Below, piece by piece: positions 1-10,091 of a stretch of DNA of 64,000 bases. The position numbers and the translations under genes are program-made. The notes beneath the pieces are model-generated. The model searched no databases. It saw only the letters and a list, made by a program, of their open reading frames with translations, and had not been told where the DNA came from. The stretch's first letter is position 1; every line of letters starts with the position of its first letter. Source of the stretch: Bog-756 sp963727955. Lineage in GTDB: Bacteria > Actinomycetota > Acidimicrobiia > Acidimicrobiales > RAAP-2. The stretch lies in contig CAVSII010000010.1 in assembly GCA_963727955.1 (NCBI GenBank), forward strand, positions 62,001 to 126,000. Direction: 5' to 3'.

Positions 1-552
1 CCGGGGGCATCAGCGCGAAGAACTCTGCATAATCGGAGGTGGCAGGAGTCCCCGCCGGCCCGCGTGGCCCGGGAGGTCCCGCGGGGCCTTGCGATCCAGG
101 AGGTCCCGCCTGACCTTGCGATCCGGCTGTTGCCGATCCTTCGTTGGCCGAAGTCCCACCGACCACAGGAGCAGCGAGGGTCTTTCCGCCCATAGAGCCG
201 CTGAAGGTGGCATCACCGAATGCAAACACTCCGCCGTCCTGGGCCACCAGCCAGTACCCGCGGTCATCCGAGGTCGCGACGATGCCGGTGATCGGCGAGT
301 TCAGGTGCTTGCCGGCCATCGATCCGTAGAACCGAGCGGTCCCGAAGGCGAATACACCTCCGTCGGCTGCGGCCAGCCAGTAACCGCTTCCGCCTCCCAC
401 CTGGGCGACTCGAGTGGCGGATTCCAAGCGGGCCGTCAGCGTTGCAGAAGCTCCGGAGCTCCGCGTTTGTCCCCAACCATCATGATCGATCCGATGATCA
501 GCAAAGCGACCGCTGCCATCGCAATTCTCGTGCCGCCCTGTCGGATCTTCAC
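1..552 (-). pseudogene. Secreted surface-repeat protein with collagen-like segment (5' part, frameshifted)
   Basis: The GTG at 552 follows a strong AGGAGG about 7 bases upstream and opens a short basic stretch plus a hydrophobic segment (about residues 11-26), as in a signal peptide or membrane anchor. That frame stops at 436-438. A second frame then encodes two surface-repeat units ending GYWLAAADGGVFAFG and GYWLVAQDGGVFAFG, and after them about ten Gly-X-Y collagen-like triplets (GPPGSQGPAGPP and similar). The final readable residues, YAEFFALMPP, resemble the start of BclA-type C-terminal domains; that is inference. One indel between about 440 and 480 would join the two parts. The gene runs off the left edge. 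The repeat is common in secreted proteins of Acidimicrobiia-like actinobacteria; its function is unknown, probably cell surface. Confidence 0.6.
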
Positions 553-773
553 AGATCTTCCTCCTGGTGTTTGCCTCAACAGTGGACCGACCTCTACGCC
601 GTTCTAGTCGATGGTTCCTGCAATTGTGATGATCCTCAAAAGACGGCCCTGGCGGTTCTTCGATAAATGCAACCTTCAACAGGGAGCGGGCAATACGCTG
701 GCGTGGGGATTCGACGTAGTGCGCTGGACTGTTCTACCGAGCTGGCGTTCGGAGGAGTTGTTCAGGACAGACT

Positions 774-1062
774 ATGCGTGTGCGTCTGGAGATCTATGTC
801 CGACCGAGTGCATCGTCGACCACAGTCGGCGGCGAGTATGACGGCTCGTTGGTTGTGCGTGTGATCGAGTCGGCCGATAGAGGTCGAGCAACCGAGGCTG
901 CGCTCGCGGCAGTAGCCGAGGCTCTTTCGGTGCCGCCGGTCTGTGACGCTAGTCAGAGGGGCCTCGAGCAAGCGAAAACTGATCGAAATCGAGGTCGAAG
1001 CCTCCGAACAGGAGGTTGCTAGGACGGCAGCGGCGAACCTGCGGGCTGGAGGTAAGTGCTGA
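774..1062 (+). pseudogene. DUF167/YggU family small protein, frameshifted
   Basis: From ATG 774 the frame reads MRVRLEIYVRPSAS...GSLVVRV, the N-terminal beta strand and helix pattern of DUF167. About residue 56 the match moves to the next frame, which carries the family's VRGASSKRKLIEIEV segment and ends at the TGA at 1060-1062. The total length is 289 bases, so one extra base explains the break; the repaired product is about 95 aa, normal for the family. DUF167 proteins are small and of unknown function. Either a sequencing indel or a true pseudogene fits; the intact downstream motif favours the former. Confidence 0.65.
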
Positions 1063-1169
1063 TCGATGTCCCCACCACGAGCGTTTAGGTAGGCGTTACC
1101 GCTCAACCAGATGGCCCTGATGGTCGATAGATCGTTATGGACCGGGAAGAGAGCGACGGCCAGTTCTTC

Positions 1170-1640
1170 GGGTGGAGCTGGTGGCATGTTCCTCGTTGGC
1201 TTGGCCGATTCTCAACCAGAACACTGGGGCTGGGCCGTCGCGTACTGCTCGAGATCGTGACCCAGATTGGCTGATCGGGAGGTGCGAGGCGACCCTCGCC
1301 AGGCAATTTTGGTTGTTCGGCCCAGACGGCGGTCCGACGACCAATGCGAGGATGCACCTGGCAAGAGAATTTAACCATCAGATCGACTGGCAGAGGCCCG
1401 AGTTCTGTGGAACAACAGGTGCTCGATGCGTCGAGACGCCATCGAGGACCCGACAGCCCGGACGTGCTATTGGCCGAGGAGTTGCTTGCTATCAACTTGG
1501 TCAAGTCTGGAATGACCGACGATGCGAGGCGGCTCTTCGCCCACGTCGGTGATGCGAACAGCAGCGGCTCCTCGGCTCTGACCACCGGGACACCCTTTCG
1601 GCCCGCTCGTTGGCTTTCAGCGTTCGAACGTCCTGGTCAG
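1170..1640 (+). pseudogene. TPR-repeat protein remnant spread over all three frames
   Basis: Pieces of a tetratricopeptide protein can be followed by changing frame. They are TNARMHLAREF near 1340-1370, PSDRLAEARVL near 1380-1410, then RGPDSPDVLLAEELLAINL and DDARRLFAHVG at 1445-1555, and QQRLLGSDHRDTLSARSLAF at 1560-1620. The 'GPDSPDVL' and 'GSDHRDTLSAR' patterns are the signature of kinesin-light-chain-type TPR repeats, which mediate protein binding. At least three indels are needed. Neither start nor stop can be fixed; an ATG at 1138 (MDREESDGQFF) is one possible start. The order and spacing of the repeat units are preserved, so the coding content seems undamaged apart from indels. Confidence 0.5.
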
Positions 1641-1814
1641 TCTCCGTAGGGCCGCCGTTCTGGCCCCTTTGTGTGGTCGGACCACCTCCGAGCACATGAG
1701 AGTGAAAGCGGCTGGGGCGAGACCGCTGGCCTGCTGAACGCCTCCTCAACGCCCACGGTCCACGGTACCCTTTCGGGTGATCACCCCAGTCTGGAACGAT
1801 GAATCCGGTCGGCA

Positions 1815-2216
1815 GTGGACAAGGAGCCGTCGGTGCTCAAACCCATCATCCCGCTCGACCATCCGAGCGGGCCCGAACTGGCTGCGCTCCGAACGAGCTG
1901 CAGCGGCACTGGTGTGCCGAGACGTCATTCTGGCCGGACGAGGTGGACACCGGATGCGCCGAGCTTCGGTCAGTGCGCAGTCACCGCCATGATCGTCCAC
2001 GACCGATTCGGTGGCGAGATGCTGCGTACCGTCAACGAGGGAGTCGTTCACTACTGGAACCGGGTCGACGATGTCGACGTCGACCTCACACGTGACCAGT
2101 TCGACACGTGGTACCCCGTGGATGGGATCGTTTCGGTCGACCCTGATTACGTCGGATCGAGTGGACCGAGTATCGACGCTCGCCACAGTCGACTGACAGC
2201 CCCGCTCGGTAGCTGA
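1815..2216 (+). pseudogene. YunG-like family protein, frameshifted
   Basis: The conserved core SFGQCAVTAMIVHDRFGGEML...HYWNRV..VDVDLTRDQF is what I know from the Bacillus YunG family, uncharacterised small proteins of about 110-120 aa. It lies in the frame opened by GTG 1815. Between about 1893 and 1945 the expected residues (NELQRHWCAETSFWPDE) lie in another frame and the reading then returns, so two compensating indels are needed. The start codon is a guess, since I see no good ribosome binding site. The C-terminus after VDPDY may also be shifted. Family function is unknown; assignment rests on my recollection of the motif. Confidence 0.55.
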
Positions 2217-2366
2217 TAGTTCCGCCTGCGCCGAGGCGGCGGCGCGTCGACAGCGGGTACGAACTGGCGATTGTGCGAGGCCCCCGGAGCCTACAATTTA
2301 CAGACGCATGGCCGCTAGCCGGCGTTCGGGAGACACCTGAGACCCTCGGGAATAGCATCCTGAATC

Positions 2367-2839
2367 GTGGAAACGGTCTATGAAGCTATTGGTGGCTACG
2401 ACAAGGTCTTGGGCCTGGCCCGCAGCCTGGCACGACCGGGTGATGGCCGACGAAATAGTGAGTCATGCGTTTAGCCACGGATTCCACCCACAGCACACCG
2501 AGCGATTGGCTGCCTACTGGGCGGAGGCCCTCGGCGGTCCAGACCTGGTATTCGGATCTTTACGGCGGCGAGAGTACGGTCGTCCGGATGCATAGCGGGG
2601 AAGGGGCCGCACGATGAAATGGACAGACGGGCGATCGCCTGCTTCGACGAGGCCCTGGTGGACGCCGGACTTCCCGTCGATACTCGGCTCCAAAAGGTCC
2701 TGCACAACTACTTCGAGTGGGCGACTACGAACTCGATGTCCGGCTACCACCGATCTGAAGACGATGTGCCGGACGGACTGGCGACCCCCATTGGTCCTGG
2801 GATGGGCTCGACAGTGAAACCGGTCATGGGGAGGTCTGA
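2367..2839 (+). pseudogene. Truncated haemoglobin (group II-like globin), frameshifted
   Basis: The reading starts near GTG 2367 (VETVYEAIGGYDKVLGLARS) and passes through shifted frames: WHDRVMADEIVSHAFSHGF then ERLAAYWAEALGGP; TWYSDLYGGESTVVRMHSG; DEMDRRAIACFDEAL...VLHNYFEWATTNSM; and finally PHWSWDGL, ending at TGA 2837-2839. The 'AYWAEALGGP' and C-terminal 'RWSWDGL'-like segments are typical of actinobacterial truncated globins, which bind haem and O2 or NO. At least four indels separate the pieces; the repaired product would be about 155 aa. The family match is good. Loss of function cannot be told from poor sequence. Confidence 0.7.
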
Positions 2840-2975
2840 ACTGGAGACCAGTCCAGAACGAGCGGGAGACGAGGGCTGGTCATCCGATGTCGTGACACAC
2901 CCGTACGACTGCGCATCTGAGTCGTTGCTGAGGCCGGTGGGATGGCAGAGCCGGATCGTGCGACCATGAGCGATT

Positions 2976-3420
2976 ATGACGCCAACCGCTGAATGCGCCT
3001 GCGGACGAGTCCAGGTCACCGTCCATAACGAACCTTTGATGGTGGCCACTTGTCACTGCGACTTCTGTCAGAAGCGTACGGGCAGTGTGTTCCAGGTTGG
3101 GGCCGACTACGCCCGGGACTGAGAAGATCGATGTGTCAGGGGAAACGAAGGTTTTCAACGGACTTCAGATCGATGGCGTTGGCAATGCGGCAGGGGACTC
3201 GGTGACCTATCACTTCTGCCCGACCGGCGGGTCGACCTTGTATTGGCACAAGGAAGGCGAGAACCCGATCCTGGCCATTGCGGTCGGGAATTTTGTCGAC
3301 CCCGGATTCCCTGCGCCCGTCATGGAGGGCCACGTGGACATGCGGCACCATTGGGTGTCGCCCGTCCCCGGAGCGGTGCCGATCAATCGGCATCGAGACC
3401 GAGGTCAGGATGCGACATAA
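2976..3420 (+). pseudogene. GFA family (glutathione-dependent formaldehyde-activating-like) protein, frameshifted
   Basis: ATG 2976 opens ECACGRVQVTV...ATCHCDFCQKRTGSVFQ, the zinc-binding CxC and CHCxxCxxxTGS pattern of GFA/CENP-V proteins. That frame stops at 3120-3122. The rest (VFNGLQIDGVG...YHFCPTGGSTLYW...PVMEGHVDMRHHWVSP) is in a different frame ending at 3420, so one indel lies near 3110. The last metal-binding motif is normally HFCPxCGS; here the second cysteine codon reads GGC (Gly) instead of TGC, a one-base change. GFA proteins are putative carbon-sulfur lyases; actinobacteria lack glutathione, so the true substrate is unknown. Confidence 0.75.
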
Positions 3421-3545
3421 TCAACCGAGGCAACCTGTCCGTCGAACTGGATCAGTTCCAGACTACGGACGGCCACGTCATCGATGCGGACATGTTGGCA
3501 ATCATCCAGTCCTGACTCTGAAATTAGACACTTCGAGGAGGAACT

Positions 3546-3712
3546 ATGACCACCTACCAGATCCATTACCGCGACGAATGGTAAGGGTGCAAGCGATCGA
3601 ACTCGATGACGTCCAGTTGGAAGACGGGATCTATGAGTTGTGGAGAGGTGACGAAGCCATCGAGTGGATCCCCGCCGATCAGATCGAAAAGGTCGAACCT
3701 CAGCCGGACTGA
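3546..3712 (+). pseudogene. Small protein (about 55 aa) with strong RBS, one frameshift
   Basis: ATG 3546 sits just after GAGGAGGAACT, one of the best ribosome binding sites in the window, and reads MTTYQIHYRDEW before a TAA. One frame over, the sequence continues VQAIELDDVQLEDGIYELW then IEWIPADQIEKVEPQPD to the TGA at 3710-3712. The join yields an acidic protein of roughly 55 aa with a plausible beta-rich pattern. I do not recognise a family. The RBS and clean composition argue for a real gene with a one-base error near 3582. Confidence 0.45.
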
Positions 3713-3766
3713 CCACTTCGCTGGACGCAGCCCGACGCAGATGGCCTCGGGCCGACGCAGGCGGGT

Positions 3767-4581
3767 TCAGATGGTGAAAGCGAGGTTGGAGCAACGAGCT
3801 GCTCTCCCAGGGTCCGGTCGCCGGTGATGACCACCTGTTCCCCGTGACCTGGTCCCCTGTCGCGTCGTCCACCGGTCAACCGCAGGAAGAGACCGAGAGG
3901 CATCTCGAGGCCAATGGTCGGATCTCGTCGAAGTGGTCGACCACCGGGCCCGGTCGTCGACCTGGACCAGGTACGTGCAGCCGGCCGGCCCGGTCAGATC
4001 GATCCGTACCCGCGGCCCTTTGGAAGTGCGGCCGGCGGCCCACGATGTACCCCAGACCGGTGGCCACCTCGTCCATGGCCGAGCGCAGATCTGCCGGGTC
4101 GGCCCGGCGATGGCCGAGGGCATCGCGGATGTCGTTCTCGTGCATGAAACAGTGATAGGGCCGGATGCGCATGAAGCGGCCGTGGGCCCCGTCCCGGCCG
4201 GCCGGAGTCCAGGAGGGAGCGTCAAAGTCAGCCTGAGACATCGCCTCGAGGGCGACCATACGACGCCCGTCACGTCAGCGAAGCGGGCGCGCAGGGCATC
4301 GCCGGTCAGTGGGCGCATCGATTCGACCCACACTTCGTTGGCTTCGGCCACCGGGTTCCTCATGTGCCCGAGGTGGGAGACGTCGGCAGGAGGAGCGGGT
4401 TCGCCCAACAGTATCGCCTCGGTCCCGATGACATGGCTGAGCACGTCGCGCACCATCCAGCCGGGCAGGCAGGTCGGCCGGTCCCACTGGCTGTCGGTCA
4501 GGCTCGAGCAGAGGTGGCCATGGCTGCCCCTTCCCCCCGCAGAAGGTCGGTAACCGCCGACTTATCCACAATGGTGGGCAT
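3767..4581 (-). pseudogene. Maleylpyruvate isomerase family mycothiol-dependent enzyme, frameshifted
   Basis: Reading the minus strand from ATG 4581: MPTIVDKSAVTDLLRGEG, then in a new frame WDRPTCLPGWMVRDVLSHVIGTEA, the DinB-like MDMPI N-terminal domain. Next come FMRIRPYHCFMHENDIRDALG (the helical bundle with the usual metal-site histidines), a shifted segment with GPAGCTYLVQVDD, then LEMPLGLFLRLTGGR and a terminal CSNLAFTI, which match the family's C-terminal domain. About 270 aa when joined, the normal length. At least four indels break it. Such enzymes use mycothiol as thiol cofactor for isomerisation or S-transfer; the substrate here is unknown. Confidence 0.75.
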
Positions 4582-4699
4582 GGGAGCCACACCGTACTCC
4601 CAGCCCACGGCCGTCATCCTGCCCTTTTGCACCGGGTGGCTCAATCAAAGTGGGGCGCGCCGATAAAAGAGGCACGGCTCCAGCTGAGGGAACCCGTAG

Positions 4700-7048
4700 G
4701 TGACTGACAACTTCTGGAAGTTCGCCCTGGCCGGTGGCCTGCTCATCGTGGCTGGGTACGGGTCCCGGGAGGTCAACCAGGGTGCCGTCTACCAGTTCGT
4801 CGGGTTGGCATCGGTCGTCTGCATCCTGGTCGGCGTCCGCATCCACCGTCCGATCAACAGGGCAGGATGGATCCTCCTCGCCGTGGGAGGGACCTTCTTC
4901 ACCCTGGGTGACGCCGTAGGGAACATCTATGCGGTGATCCTCCACCTGTCGATCCCCTTCCCGTCGATCGCCGACGCCTTCTACCTGGCCGGCTATCCCT
5001 TCGTGTTCGCCGGCATCCTCAAACTGACCCGTAATCCCCACGACAAGGCCCGGCGCGAGGACTACACCGACACGGCGATGGTGAGTCTCGGGGCACTGGC
5101 CTTCTCGTGGAGCTTCCTGATCGCTCCTACGTCCACGATCCCTCGATGACCACACTCGGAAAGCTGGTCATCCTGGCCTATCCGATGATGGACATCGTCC
5201 TCGTCTTCATCGTCTTCCGATCGTTGCTGTTCGGCCGGGTCAAGCGGCCTATTGCCGTATCCTGGCCGCCGCCCTCATCGCCCTGTTCCTGGCCGAGTTC
5301 GTCTACGAGCTTCTCGTCCTGCACAACAGTTACAGCAGTGGCAATCCAGTCGATGCACTTTTCCCGGTCAGTTACGTCTGATGGGCGTGGCCGCCCTCCA
5401 TCCCTCGATAGGTCAGCCCCTTCCTGTTCCCGAACGAGAGGCGCCCAGTATTACCGACAGGACTCGAACGGGAGCCACCGGATCCCGGTGGTCGCCTTCG
5501 CCGGATTCGTGCCCCCCACCATCCTTGTGGTCGGCAGTACCTACGGCCTGAACGTCGACGTGCCGGTGATTTCCGGACTGTGCGTGGCGTGTTCGCCTCA
5601 TCTATCTCCGCATGATGTGGCTCCTTCAGCAGACCACCGGCCAGACCACCGAGATCGCCGTGCACGCCCGCGCCCTCGAGGCTTCGCACCGGCAACGCGA
5701 CGCTCTCGAGGCCGATCTTCGCCACCTGGCCTTCCACGACGAGCTCACCGGACTGGCCAACCGCGCCCTGTTGCACGATCGGGTCGAGCACGCCCTGGCC
5801 TCGGCCCCTCGTTCGGGGAGGTCGGTGGCTCTGTGCTTCGGCGACCTGGACGGATTCAAGACGGTCAATGACACCCTCGGGCACCACGTCGGTGACTCCG
5901 TTCTGATCCGCGCCAGCCGACTTCTTGCCTCCATCGTCCGACCGGGCGACACCGTTGCCCGTCTGGGAGGAGACGAATTCGCCGTGCTGATGGTGGACGT
6001 CGAACGTCCCGAGTCGGTGGTGGACTTCGCCCATCGCATCGTCAGCGTTCTCCGCAACGCACCGGACTTCGAGGGGAACCAGGTCGGCCTCTCGATCAGC
6101 GTCGGCGTTGCCTATGCCGAGCCCGGCAAGACGACCGAGCAGCTACTCAGTGAAGCCGACTCCGCCATGTACGAAGCCAAGGAGCAGGGCAAGAACCGGG
6201 TCGAGGTGTTCCAGAAGTCGATGCGGTCCCGAATGCTCGAACGCCTGGACCTGACCAACGGGTTCCGATGGGCACTGGGCCGGTCCGAGTTCTTCCTTCA
6301 GTACCAGCCCATCATCTCGCTCTCCGACAACCGCCTCCATGGCTTCGAGGCCCTCGTACGCTGGAGCCATCCGAGCCTGGGAGTGGTGGACCCCCTGCGC
6401 TTCATCCCCATCGCCGAAGAGACGGGTTTCATCGTCCCACTCGGACGCTGGGTGCTGGTCGAAGCGTGTGAACAGCTGGCCTCGTGGAACCGGGAATCCG
6501 ACGAGGAGCTCAACCTGTCGGTCAACCTGTCGAGACGACAGCTCATGTCGCCTCATCTGGCCGACGAGGTCCAAACCGCCTGTCCCTGAGCGGCATCGAT
6601 CCTCACAGGCTCATCCTCGAGATCACCGAAAGCGTGCTGATGGATGACCCCGACCGCGCCCAACGCGCTCTCTCCGAGCTCCGGGATCTCGGAATTCGGA
6701 TTGCCGTAGATGATTTCGGCACGGGATACTCGTCGCTCAGCCACCTGCAACGATTCCCCGTCGACATCCTCAAGATCGACAAATCGTTCATCGACCCGTT
6801 GGTCACCACCGACCCCGGCAGCTCCGCCCTGGTCACGGCCATTATCGGGCTGGCCCAGACCCTCGGCCTGGATGTCATCGCCGAAGGCATCGAGCACGAG
6901 AGCCAGCTTCATCGATTGGTCGACCTCGGGTGCGACAAGGGGCAGGGCTTCCTGATGGCCCGACCGCTCGACCGACGCGGCTCGCACCCTCATCGATGAG
7001 CAGACGGTCTCCGCCGTCGGCTCCGCTCGGCATCTGACCGCATTCTGA
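4700..7048 (+). pseudogene. Membrane GGDEF-EAL c-di-GMP signalling protein, multiply frameshifted
   Basis: GTG 4700 (GAGGGA upstream) opens an N-terminal block of several hydrophobic helices: LAGGLLIVAGYG, FVGLASVVCILVGV, WILLAVGGTFFTLG, then, after frame changes, LVILAYPMMDIVLVFIVF and RILAAALIALFLAEFVYELL. The frame opening near 5612 holds a GGDEF domain with intact LGGDEFAVLM (diguanylate cyclase) and an EAL domain with FEALVRW. Another frame carries DDFGTGYSSL and the EGIE segment. The last 17 residues or so (DAARTLIDEQTVSAVG) shift once more to TGA 7046-7048. Seven or more indels in about 780 codons, yet all catalytic motifs survive. The protein would make and/or degrade c-di-GMP at the membrane. 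Confidence 0.85.
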
Positions 7049-7185
7049 CTCCTCATCGAGACTGACAGCTGTCGTCGCTGACGACCGATCGAGGTAGTGC
7101 CGGCGCCGAGGCCCGGTCTCACCGCCCGTTCTAGACTCACTACCCAGGGGACACGACGACAAAGGCCGAGCCGGAAGACGAGACG

Positions 7186-8301
7186 ATGACCACCCGCCAA
7201 CTCGAGTTCACAGCAGACGAGCTGCTGGCCGACGAAACCATCGAGGAACCGTTGATCGTCGACGGGGTGCGGTGCCACGGCGGATTCGACAGTGAAGGGA
7301 AGTACGTCTCGCCGCGCACCAAGTACCGCTGGCCCGCCATCCACGCCTGGGAAGAGCAGAGGGAGGCCCAGTTCGGAAGCCCGATACTGGACATCCCGCT
7401 CGAGACGTGGCCCGAGAACTTCCCCAATGTCGAGCAGTCGAAATTCCTCATCCGCCAGGGCGCACCGGAACCGACCATCAGCGCCCTCACCCGGATAGGG
7501 ACGGTGGAGGGGTTCGGGGTCCTGCTGCGGTCCCTCGGCACCCCGGACTTCTCACGCTGCTTCGAGGAGGACGTCGTCGGAACGGCCATCGAGCACATCG
7601 ACCGAGGCCTGTTCGAGGCCCATGCTCGAGACGAGGCTGGATTTGCCGACGCCGCCGGACACGACCGGATGTGGTTCGTGGCCCGCGACCTCGCTTTCGA
7701 CCACCCGTCGACCACGGACATGAAGGCCCGCATGTTGCGGCGGATGGGCATCGACACCTCGCCCCGTTCCGCCTCCCAGGTGACGCAGGCCCGGCAGGCC
7801 GCCCAGAAGGAGCGCCTCCTACCCGATGACATCGACTTCGTACTGGAGACGGTGGTCGCCCGGATGGTCGGGCTCCTACTCATCGAGATCTCCGCCTTTC
7901 ACGGATTCGCATGGGCAGAGGGCGTACTCGGTGACACCGACCTGGTGGCCGGCGACGAGCTGCCGCCCAGATCGTCTCGTTCATCCGGGCCGACGAGACA
8001 CCTCATGTTGCGTGGCTGCGCACCGCCCTCTCTGAGATGCGTGACCGGACATGGGTGGGAACAGGGCCGGACCTATCCGGGGACGGAGATGATCGGCTGC
8101 ATCTGGGACCGTGCCGTGGCCGACTCGCTCGGGGTCCGGCGTCAGGACAACCTGCGCTTCGTACTGGACGAGATCGAGCATGCCCTGGCCGGCCGGCCCG
8201 ATGGTCGTGACGTGATGCAGGAAATGCTTTCGCTGGGATCGGTCGTGCCGGAGGAGGAGGGATCGACGGCCACCAAGGACCTTCCCTCCTCGCCCCACTG
8301 A
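7186..8301 (+). pseudogene. Uncharacterised, possibly ferritin-like protein with a local frame excursion
   Basis: The 371-residue frame from ATG 7186 reads MTTRQLEFTADELLADETIEEP and stays plausible to about residue 255. Between about 7960 and 8060 the annotated frame is low-quality (PPRSSRSSGPTRHL), whereas the alternative frame reads AAQIVSFIRADETPHVAWLR then TALSEMRDRTWVGTGPDL; the original frame resumes near 8075 (EMIGCIWDRAVADSLG). Two compensating indels would restore it. The restored helix with E and H residues spaced as in di-iron ferritin-like bundles suggests a metal-binding helical protein, but this is weak. It lies just upstream of the flavin oxidoreductase on the same strand. Confidence 0.5.
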
Positions 8302-8365
8302 ACCCCCTCGTGCGGGCCCTCTCGTCCTGTGCGCCGGCCCGGCGGTCGGCCGAAAGGAGCCGCAC

Positions 8366-9727
8366 GTGAAATTCGGCATCTTCTACGAGCACCAGCTGCC
8401 GCGCCCCTGGAGCGACACAAGCGAACAGCAGCTGATCTCCGATGCCCTCGACCAGATCGAATTGGCCGACCGCCTGGGTATCCAGTACCTGTGGGAAGTG
8501 GAGCACCATTTTCTGGAGGAGTACTCGCACTCCAGTGCCCCCGAAGTATTCCTGGCTGCGGCCAGCCAGCGCACCCGGCACATGCGCATCGGGCATGGTG
8601 TCGTGCAGACGGCTCCGACTTACAATCATCCCGCCCGGATCGCCGAACGCATCGCCATGCTGGACCTCGTCTCCCAGGGACGGGTCGAGTTCGGGACGGG
8701 CGAGTCCTCCTCTGAGGCTGAGCTGGCCGGCTTCGGCATCGATCGGGCCGACAAGCGGGACGCGTGGTTGGAGGGGCTCGAGACGGCGATCCGATGCATG
8801 ACCGAGACGCCCTTCGGCGGGGTCGAGGGTCGCTTCGTGTCGATGCCGCCCCGCAATGTGGTGCCCAAGCCGGTCCAGAAGCCGCACCCGCCCCTGTGGG
8901 TGGCGTGCAGCCGGCGGGACACCATCCTGCTCGCCGCCGAGAAGGGCATCGGCGCCCTCAGCTTCGCCTTCGTGGAGCCCGAGGACGCTAAAAAGTGGGT
9001 CGATGACTATGCGCAGGTCATCCGCCAGCGATGCGTTCCGGTCGGGCTGGCGGTGAACCCCCAGGTGGCCTGCGTCACACCGATGATGTGCTCGCCCCGA
9101 GAAGAAGAGGCCCTGGCCCACGGCCTCGAGGGAGCCAACTTCTTCGGCTACTCGCTCGCCCACTACTACGTCTTCGGCGAACACGTCCCCGCCGGCACCA
9201 ATGTCTGGGAGGAGTTCCTCGAGCGCCGGGGGAAGGCCGGCTACGCACCCGAAGCGGCACTGGCGGCCCGACAGGAGGTCCTGGGGGCGAAAGCGGCGGC
9301 TGGCGATCACACCGGACTGCGGGGCGCCATCGGGACACCGGCCCAGTTGCGGGAGTTCCTCCGGCGCTACGAAGTGGCCGGCATCGACCAGCTGATCTTC
9401 GTCATGCAGGCCGGTCACAACAGGCACGAGGACATCATGGAGTCGATCCACTTGTTCGGGACCGAGGTTCTCCCCGAGTTCATCGAGCGCGACGAGGCAG
9501 GGCAGGCCTCCAAGCAGGCGGGATGGGAGCCGGTCATCGCCCAGGCCCTGGCCCGCCGTGACCACCACCATCCGGAGATGCCCGAGGGGTACGCCATCCG
9601 GGCCATCCCCAAGCAGATGGTCGAGGCGTCCGGCAGCGAACCGGGCAAGCAGTGGCTCGAATCACTGGCCGACAAACAGGCGGCTGGGGTCGAAGACGAG
9701 GAATTCCGCCGTCTGGTGGAGGGTTGA
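8366..9727 (+). CDS. LLM class (luciferase-like) flavin/F420-dependent oxidoreductase
   Basis: GTG 8366 follows AAGGAG at 8354-8359. The 453-aa product opens MKFGIFYEHQLPRPW, the first beta strand of a bacterial luciferase-like barrel, and contains HHFLEEYSHSSAPEVFLAAA, GHGVVQTAPTYNHPARIAER, VSQGRVEFGTGESSSEAELAGFG and PHPPLWVACSRRDT, all typical of the family. A C-terminal part of about 75 residues beyond the barrel (after VLPEFIERDEAG) is longer than usual. Such enzymes use reduced flavin or F420H2 for monooxygenation or hydride transfer; substrate not predictable. This is the first intact gene after the damaged left end. Confidence 0.92.
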   Translation: MKFGIFYEHQLPRPWSDTSEQQLISDALDQIELADRLGIQYLWEVEHHFLEEYSHSSAPEVFLAAASQRTRHMRIGHGVVQTAPTYNHPARIAERIAMLDLVSQGRVEFGTGESSSEAELAGFGIDRADKRDAWLEGLETAIRCMTETPFGGVEGRFVSMPPRNVVPKPVQKPHPPLWVACSRRDTILLAAEKGIGALSFAFVEPEDAKKWVDDYAQVIRQRCVPVGLAVNPQVACVTPMMCSPREEEALAHGLEGANFFGYSLAHYYVFGEHVPAGTNVWEEFLERRGKAGYAPEAALAARQEVLGAKAAAGDHTGLRGAIGTPAQLREFLRRYEVAGIDQLIFVMQAGHNRHEDIMESIHLFGTEVLPEFIERDEAGQASKQAGWEPVIAQALARRDHHHPEMPEGYAIRAIPKQMVEASGSEPGKQWLESLADKQAAGVEDEEFRRLVEG

Positions 9728-9804
9728 GGCGTCTGGTGGGAGGACCGGGGTGGGATCGGGGGGCCGATGCTTCCGTCCGTGGCCATGGGAATTACGCTGG
9801 TGAC

Positions 9805-10080
9805 ATGACCTCCCCCTCCCCGTCCCCAACCGGTGGGCCCCGTGCCGGGTCGTCCGCGCCCGCCGGATCTATGGCAGAGCTTCGGGTGGAGGGGATGCAC
9901 TGTGATGCCTGTGTCGCCCTGATCGAGGAGACCCTGGGTGAGACCGAGGGGGTGCTGACCGCCTCCGTCGACCTCGAGGCGGCTCGGGCGGTGGTCGGCT
10001 ACCGGCCCGAGCTCATCAGCGTGGATGCCATCCGTTCGGTCATCGCCTGCACCGGGTACACGGCGACGCCGATCGGCTGA
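9805..10080 (+). CDS. Heavy-metal-associated (HMA) copper chaperone, CopZ-like
   Basis: 91 aa from ATG 9805. A Pro/Ser/Gly-rich leader of about 23 residues precedes a single HMA domain (MAELRVEGMHCDACVALIEE) with the copper-binding GMHCDAC. The remainder fits the beta-alpha-beta ferredoxin-like fold (VLTASVDLEAARAVVGY). It ends 11 bp before the CopA start, so the two are almost certainly co-transcribed. Expected role: delivers Cu(I) in the cytosol to the N-terminal domain of the next protein. The low-complexity leader is unusual; an internal start at the ATG of MAELRV is possible. Confidence 0.88.
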   Translation: MTSPSPSPTGGPRAGSSAPAGSMAELRVEGMHCDACVALIEETLGETEGVLTASVDLEAARAVVGYRPELISVDAIRSVIACTGYTATPIG

Positions 10081-10091
10081 GGGGCTCACCC

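Noticed and set aside
8003..9571. 522-residue open frame antisense to the LLM oxidoreductase
   Set aside because: High GC gives long mirror frames; composition is unnatural and the + strand gene has clear family motifs and an RBS.
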